A DNA stretch of 9,698 nucleotides from contig JADLGZ010000142.1 in assembly GCA_020849075.1 (NCBI GenBank), positions 1 to 9,698 on the forward strand, in the 5' to 3' direction. This document shows, in pieces, positions 6,913 to 9,698 of the stretch. The translations under genes were made by a program, and so were the position numbers. Numbering within the stretch: the first letter of the stretch is position 1; each line of letters starts with the position of its first letter. The notes under the pieces were generated by a model. The model was not told the DNA's origin and did no database searches. It saw nothing but the letters and a program-made list of their open reading frames with translations. Source of the DNA: Fimbriimonadaceae bacterium. GTDB lineage: Bacteria; Armatimonadota; Fimbriimonadia; Fimbriimonadales; Fimbriimonadaceae.

Positions 6913-8028
6913 ATGTCGGCGGCCCATAAATTAGAAGAAGACCTCCTGTCGCTGTTTGTGGTGGAATCGGTCCAGGACGAGAGTGGGCTTCAGAAATACT
7001 TGAGGCGGGTTTTGGAGGTGGCGACTCGGTGCTTCCGGACAACCGGGGCCTCAATCTTCCTCCACGAGGACGGGATCTATCAACTCGCGGCTAAGCATGG
7101 ACCCGGGGTCCGGACGCCAGACGGAGCCGTCATCGAGCCGGGATTCGGGCTCGCCGGAGAGGCTATCGCAGAAGGGCAACCCCGAATCATCACCGAGGGA
7201 GAAAGGAGCGATATCTCCAGTTCGTTGATTGTCCCCTTGATGGAAGAAGGATTTTGCATCGGGGTTTTGAATATGGCACGTGGCCATGATGAGCCCCACT
7301 TTGGTCCAACGGACATGGAATACGCGCAAGGTGTCGCCGGACAAATCGCGCTTGCTGTCCATAATGCTCGCCTATTCGCATCAACTCGCGAGATAGGCCG
7401 CCTGAAGCGATTGGCGGAAGTCGGTCAAATGACCGCGGCCATCGCCCATGAGATTCGTAATCCATTGACGGGCATCTACGCCGCCGCCAAAATGATCCAA
7501 GAGGCCCCCGAAATGGCTCCAGAAATGGCAGAGATCATTGAGGACGAAACGGACAAACTCAGTCAACTCTGTGACGAGTTCCTAGAGTTTGCGCGGCCCA
7601 TGAGGCTCAATTTGGAGCGTGCACAACTTGGGGACGTTGCCCGTGGAGTGGCTCGGTTGGTCAATTCAGATTTTGAGCAAGCGGGTGTTGCTTTGGAGCT
7701 CAAGTCAGCAAAGGTAGCTAAGGAGATTGACCCAAGACGCATTGAGCAAGTTATGCGGAATCTTCTCCAGAATGCAAGGCAAGCGACCCCGAAAGGTGGA
7801 ACAGTAAGTCTGGATGTTTGGGATTGGGGATTTACAGTTCGAGATACGGGGGAAGGCATGAGTGAGGAAGCCCAAGCCAAACTCTTTTCGCCGTTCTTCA
7901 CGACAAAGACAAGTGGGACGGGGCTTGGCTTGAGCGTCGTGCAGAAGATTATCCACGCTCACGGGGGGCATCTGTCGGTTGAATCGGCCTTAGGTGAGGG
8001 AACCAAATTTGAGGTGCACTTGCCGTGA
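6913..8028 (+). CDS. Soluble GAF-domain sensor histidine kinase (NtrB/AtoS-like)
   Basis: Autophosphorylating sensor of a two-component pair with the next gene. Read from the ATG at 6913 (371 aa); an in-frame TTG just before it is a less likely start. Residues about 10-155 form a GAF sensory domain (SIFLHEDGIYQLAA, GFGLAGEA, IVPLMEEGFCIGVLNMAR). The dimerisation helix follows with H-box AIAHEIRNPLTG and phospho-acceptor His179, then the ATPase domain: N-box MRNLLQNARQA (281-291), G1 DTGEGM (311-316), F-box FSPFFTT (325-331), G2 GTGLGLS (336-342). There is no signal peptide or transmembrane segment, so it should be cytoplasmic and sense an internal cue. It lies 9 nt after glnE and overlaps the regulator by 4 nt (GTGA). 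The partner class and glnE context suggest nitrogen or carbon status as input, which is inference; the GAF ligand is unknown. Confidence 0.94.
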   Translation: MSAAHKLEEDLLSLFVVESVQDESGLQKYLRRVLEVATRCFRTTGASIFLHEDGIYQLAAKHGPGVRTPDGAVIEPGFGLAGEAIAEGQPRIITEGERSDISSSLIVPLMEEGFCIGVLNMARGHDEPHFGPTDMEYAQGVAGQIALAVHNARLFASTREIGRLKRLAEVGQMTAAIAHEIRNPLTGIYAAAKMIQEAPEMAPEMAEIIEDETDKLSQLCDEFLEFARPMRLNLERAQLGDVARGVARLVNSDFEQAGVALELKSAKVAKEIDPRRIEQVMRNLLQNARQATPKGGTVSLDVWDWGFTVRDTGEGMSEEAQAKLFSPFFTTKTSGTGLGLSVVQKIIHAHGGHLSVESALGEGTKFEVHLP

Positions 8029-9191
8029 ATGGCCCTCTGCTGATCGTCGATGATGAGCCGAACATCCGCCGTATCTTGCAAGTAGCCTTTGAGAAGGCGG
8101 GTATTGAGACGGTCGTTGCTGAGAATGGGCTCCAGGCTCTTCGAGCTTTGGAAACTGGCCCCGTATCCGGCGTTCTGACGGATGTGACCATGCCCGAGAT
8201 GACGGGCCTTGAACTTCACGATCAAATCATCGCCCGCTGGCCTGACTTACCCGTGATCATCATGACCGCCTACGGCACGATTCCTCAGGCCGTGGCTGCC
8301 ATCCGGAAGGGAGCCTATGAGTTCATCACAAAGCCCTTTGACTTAGACTCGCTCAAGAAGATCGTCAAAAGTGCACTCGGTGAAACTCCGGCTCCTCGGG
8401 CCAAACGAGGGGTCAAGAAGGGCAAGACGACTTTCATTGCCGCGAGCCCGGCTATGAAGGAAGTTGAGAAACTGGTGCAGCAGGTTGCCGATACACGGGC
8501 CACCGTCCTGATCACGGGCGAGAGCGGCACCGGAAAGGAGGTGGTGGCGAAACTTCTCCACGAGTTATCGCCTCGAGCGAGCCAACCCTTCATTGCGGCT
8601 TCTTGCGCCGCCATTCCCGAGAGTCTGATGGAGAGCGAACTCTTCGGCTACGAGAAGGGAGCCTTCACCGGCGCTCAGGGCTCAAAGCCCGGTCGGTTTG
8701 AACTGGCCAACAATGGGAGCCTGTTCCTGGATGAAATTGGCGATGTACCGCCTTTGATCCAAGTCAAGTTGCTAAGGGTGTTACAGGAGCGGGAATTTGA
8801 GCGACTTGGGGCGACCGCGCCGACAAAAGTAGACGTGCGATTAATCACGGCAACAAACCGAGATCTCCACCAAATGGTTGAGGATGGTGCCTATAGATTG
8901 GATCTTCTTTATCGCCTCCAGGTTGTGGAAATCCACCTCGCCCCACTTCGTTCGCGTGTCGAAGATGTTGGTGCGCTTGCATCTCACTTTTTGGCCAAGT
9001 TCTCCGCTGAAAATGGAAGGAGCCTATCAACAATTTCTCAGGATGCCATGCGACGATTGGAAGCTTATGGCTGGCCGGGCAATGTACGCGAATTGAGCAA
9101 TGCGATCGAGCGCGCCACGGTGTTGGCCGCCAAGGAAGAAACCGTGTTGGATGTTTCGCACTTGCCGAGTGCGCTCAGACAAGCCGCCTAG
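8025..9191 (+). CDS. Sigma-54 activating response regulator (NtrC family) lacking a DNA-binding domain
   Basis: Receiver plus AAA+ activator that would remodel sigma-54 RNA polymerase when phosphorylated by the preceding kinase. Receiver (1-120): acidic D9/D10, phospho-acceptor D53 (LTDVTMPEM), T81 and K103, all intact. AAA+ domain (about 138-370): Walker A GESGTGKE (165-172), sigma-54-contacting GAFTGA (212-217), Walker B LFLDEIG (233-239), arginine-finger candidates R291 and R297, sensor II WPGNVREL (350-357). The protein ends at residue 388 right after the AAA+ lid; NtrC proteins are usually 440-480 aa with a Fis-type helix-turn-helix at the end, which is absent. No helix-turn-helix relic appears in any plus frame downstream before the converging gene. 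The start is GTG at 8025, overlapping the kinase stop, with GAGGTG 8 nt upstream. DNA-binding-less relatives such as FlgR are known. Confidence 0.95.
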   Translation: MNGPLLIVDDEPNIRRILQVAFEKAGIETVVAENGLQALRALETGPVSGVLTDVTMPEMTGLELHDQIIARWPDLPVIIMTAYGTIPQAVAAIRKGAYEFITKPFDLDSLKKIVKSALGETPAPRAKRGVKKGKTTFIAASPAMKEVEKLVQQVADTRATVLITGESGTGKEVVAKLLHELSPRASQPFIAASCAAIPESLMESELFGYEKGAFTGAQGSKPGRFELANNGSLFLDEIGDVPPLIQVKLLRVLQEREFERLGATAPTKVDVRLITATNRDLHQMVEDGAYRLDLLYRLQVVEIHLAPLRSRVEDVGALASHFLAKFSAENGRSLSTISQDAMRRLEAYGWPGNVRELSNAIERATVLAAKEETVLDVSHLPSALRQAA

Positions 9192-9196
9192 CGTAA

Positions 9197-9529
9197 TTAG
9201 CCAATTCGGGTGCTTTGGGCGTACTCGGCGCTCTTGTTCACCCAGTACTGGAACTTGTCAAAGCTGTCAAGAACTTCTTTAGGCATGCGGACATATTCGC
9301 GCATGGGTTCGGCATCGGGTTCGGTGCGCATGAGTTCCGCTCCTGGAAGTGCGAGTGCCGATTCTCGATCCTGCGATCCCAGTTTTAGGCCGACGTCTTC
9401 ACCATGAAGGAAGGCGAACATCTTCTCTCCGGTGTACACCCCCATACCGTTGAACATGCGACGCGCACGAACATCAAAAGCTTCGGCAGCCTTCATGACT
9501 TGTTCGTAGCGCAACGGGCGATAAACCAT
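9197..9529 (-). CDS. TfoX N-terminal domain protein
   Basis: Small soluble protein of 110 aa from the ATG at 9529; a TTG two codons upstream is less likely. It matches the TfoX N-terminal domain pattern: RRMFNGMGVYTGEKMFAFL (23-41), where families have RRMFGGxGxYxxGxMFA, then GLKL, a variable middle, a Pro/Met-rich turn with a short strand (EPMREYVRMP) and a C-terminal helix with D-S-F-D-K-F-x-x-W. The C-terminal TfoX domain of full-length competence regulators such as Sxy is absent, as in many stand-alone proteins whose function is not established. Competence control should not be inferred. It converges on the response-regulator gene with a 5-nt gap, leaving no room for a hairpin terminator between them. 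No Shine-Dalgarno is visible. Confidence 0.85.
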   Translation of the reverse strand: MVYRPLRYEQVMKAAEAFDVRARRMFNGMGVYTGEKMFAFLHGEDVGLKLGSQDRESALALPGAELMRTEPDAEPMREYVRMPKEVLDSFDKFQYWVNKSAEYAQSTRIG

Positions 9530-9551
9530 CGGCAAACTGGACCAAAAGATG

Positions 9552-9586
9552 ATTGGATGGCTCTGTAGGCCACACGGCCGTCCAAT
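9552..9586. repeat. Imperfect dyad upstream of the TfoX-like and polA-like genes
   Basis: ATTGGATGG at 9552-9560 is matched by CCGTCCAAT at 9578-9586, a 9-bp inverted repeat with one mismatch (a G-U pair if in RNA), separated by 17 bp. The loop contains GGCC-ACAC-GGCC, a second small dyad that partly overlaps the right arm. It lies in the only non-coding stretch between two divergent genes, 23 bp upstream of the TfoX-like ATG and 54 bp upstream of the polA-like ATG. It could be an operator or a leader hairpin of the minus-strand transcript. There is no U-run beside it, so an intrinsic terminator is unlikely. Confidence 0.35.
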
Positions 9587-9639
9587 GACGTGCCCTGCTA
9601 AAGATTATACCTTGAGCGTGGCGGGTAGGCTCATCAGCA

Positions 9640-9698
9640 ATGTCGAAGAGCCTCCTGATAGTGGACGGATATTCGCTCCTGTTTCGTGCCTTTTTCTC
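9640..9698 (+). CDS. polA: DNA polymerase I, N-terminal start (cut by window end)
   Basis: Only 19 codons are present, from the ATG at 9640 to the window end. They read M-S-K-S-LLIVDGYSLLFRAFF, which closely follows the opening strand and helix of the 5'-3' exonuclease domain of DNA polymerase I (family pattern LLLIDGxSLxYRAFFA, with the metal-binding Asp in VDG, here residue 9). A stand-alone 5'-3' exonuclease would begin the same way, so the polymerase part is not proven. A weak -10-like GATTATACC (9603-9611) lies about 30 nt upstream without a clear -35, and no strong Shine-Dalgarno is present. Confidence 0.75.
   Translation, partial: MSKSLLIVDGYSLLFRAFF

Noticed and set aside
7276..7291. 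TGGCACG inside the kinase gene, matching a sigma-54 -24 element
   Set aside because: No TTGC follows at the right distance and the site is inside a coding region.
9192..9400. Possible frameshifted helix-turn-helix tail of the response regulator
   Set aside because: None of the plus-strand frames after the stop shows a Fis-type helix-turn-helix; the region is well explained by the TfoX-like gene on the other strand.
9197..9529. Natural competence regulator (TfoX/Sxy)
   Set aside because: Only the N-terminal TfoX domain is present and no competence gene is adjacent, so a competence role is not supported.
9578..9597. Minus-strand GGGCACGTCATTGGA resembling a sigma-54 promoter upstream of the TfoX-like gene
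   Set aside because: The spacing from GG to the -12 element is one base short and the essential GC is GG, so it is unlikely to function.

Overview
The window (about 55-58% G+C by eye) is densely packed bacterial chromosome. It carries housekeeping and signalling genes, with no mobile elements, CRISPR, tRNA or rRNA visible. LptB and LptC/LptA-type genes indicate a diderm (LPS-type outer membrane) bacterium. Weak Shine-Dalgarno signals, frequent GTG/TTG starts, a lipoprotein LptC-like protein and this gene mix suggest a deep-branching, non-proteobacterial diderm. Armatimonadota (Fimbriimonas-like) is my guess from general impression only and is not proven here.

Layout. (1) Positions 4392 down to 1 form a tight minus-strand operon: pfkA (ATP-dependent 6-phosphofructokinase), a PfkB/FruK-family sugar-phosphate kinase, an unrecognised 159-aa protein, an LptC-LptA-like periplasmic lipoprotein, and lptB, which is cut by the window edge. 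Genes overlap by 4 nt (GTGA or ATGA) or lie within 14 nt of each other. (2) An 87-bp divergent intergenic region (4393-4479) separates this from a plus-strand operon: glnE (glutamine synthetase adenylyltransferase/deadenylylase), a soluble GAF-domain histidine kinase, and an NtrC-type response regulator. (3) A TfoX N-terminal-domain protein on the minus strand converges on the regulator with a 5-bp gap. (4) After about 110 bp with a dyad, the first 19 codons of a polA-like gene start on the plus strand.

How they fit together. The left operon joins the committed step of glycolysis with lipopolysaccharide transport. The right operon looks like a nitrogen-control module: GlnE would set glutamine synthetase activity, and the kinase/regulator pair would act on sigma-54 holoenzyme. 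The kinase has no membrane segment and the regulator has no DNA-binding domain, an architecture reminiscent of FlgS/FlgR.

Most worth checking: (a) the LptC-LptA single frame, with what looks like a complete signal peptide buried at its centre, preceded by an A5 run where removing one A would recreate a two-gene ATGA overlap; (b) the sigma-54 activator without a helix-turn-helix; (c) the unequal conservation of the two catalytic halves of GlnE. I did not find a clearly new multi-gene system.
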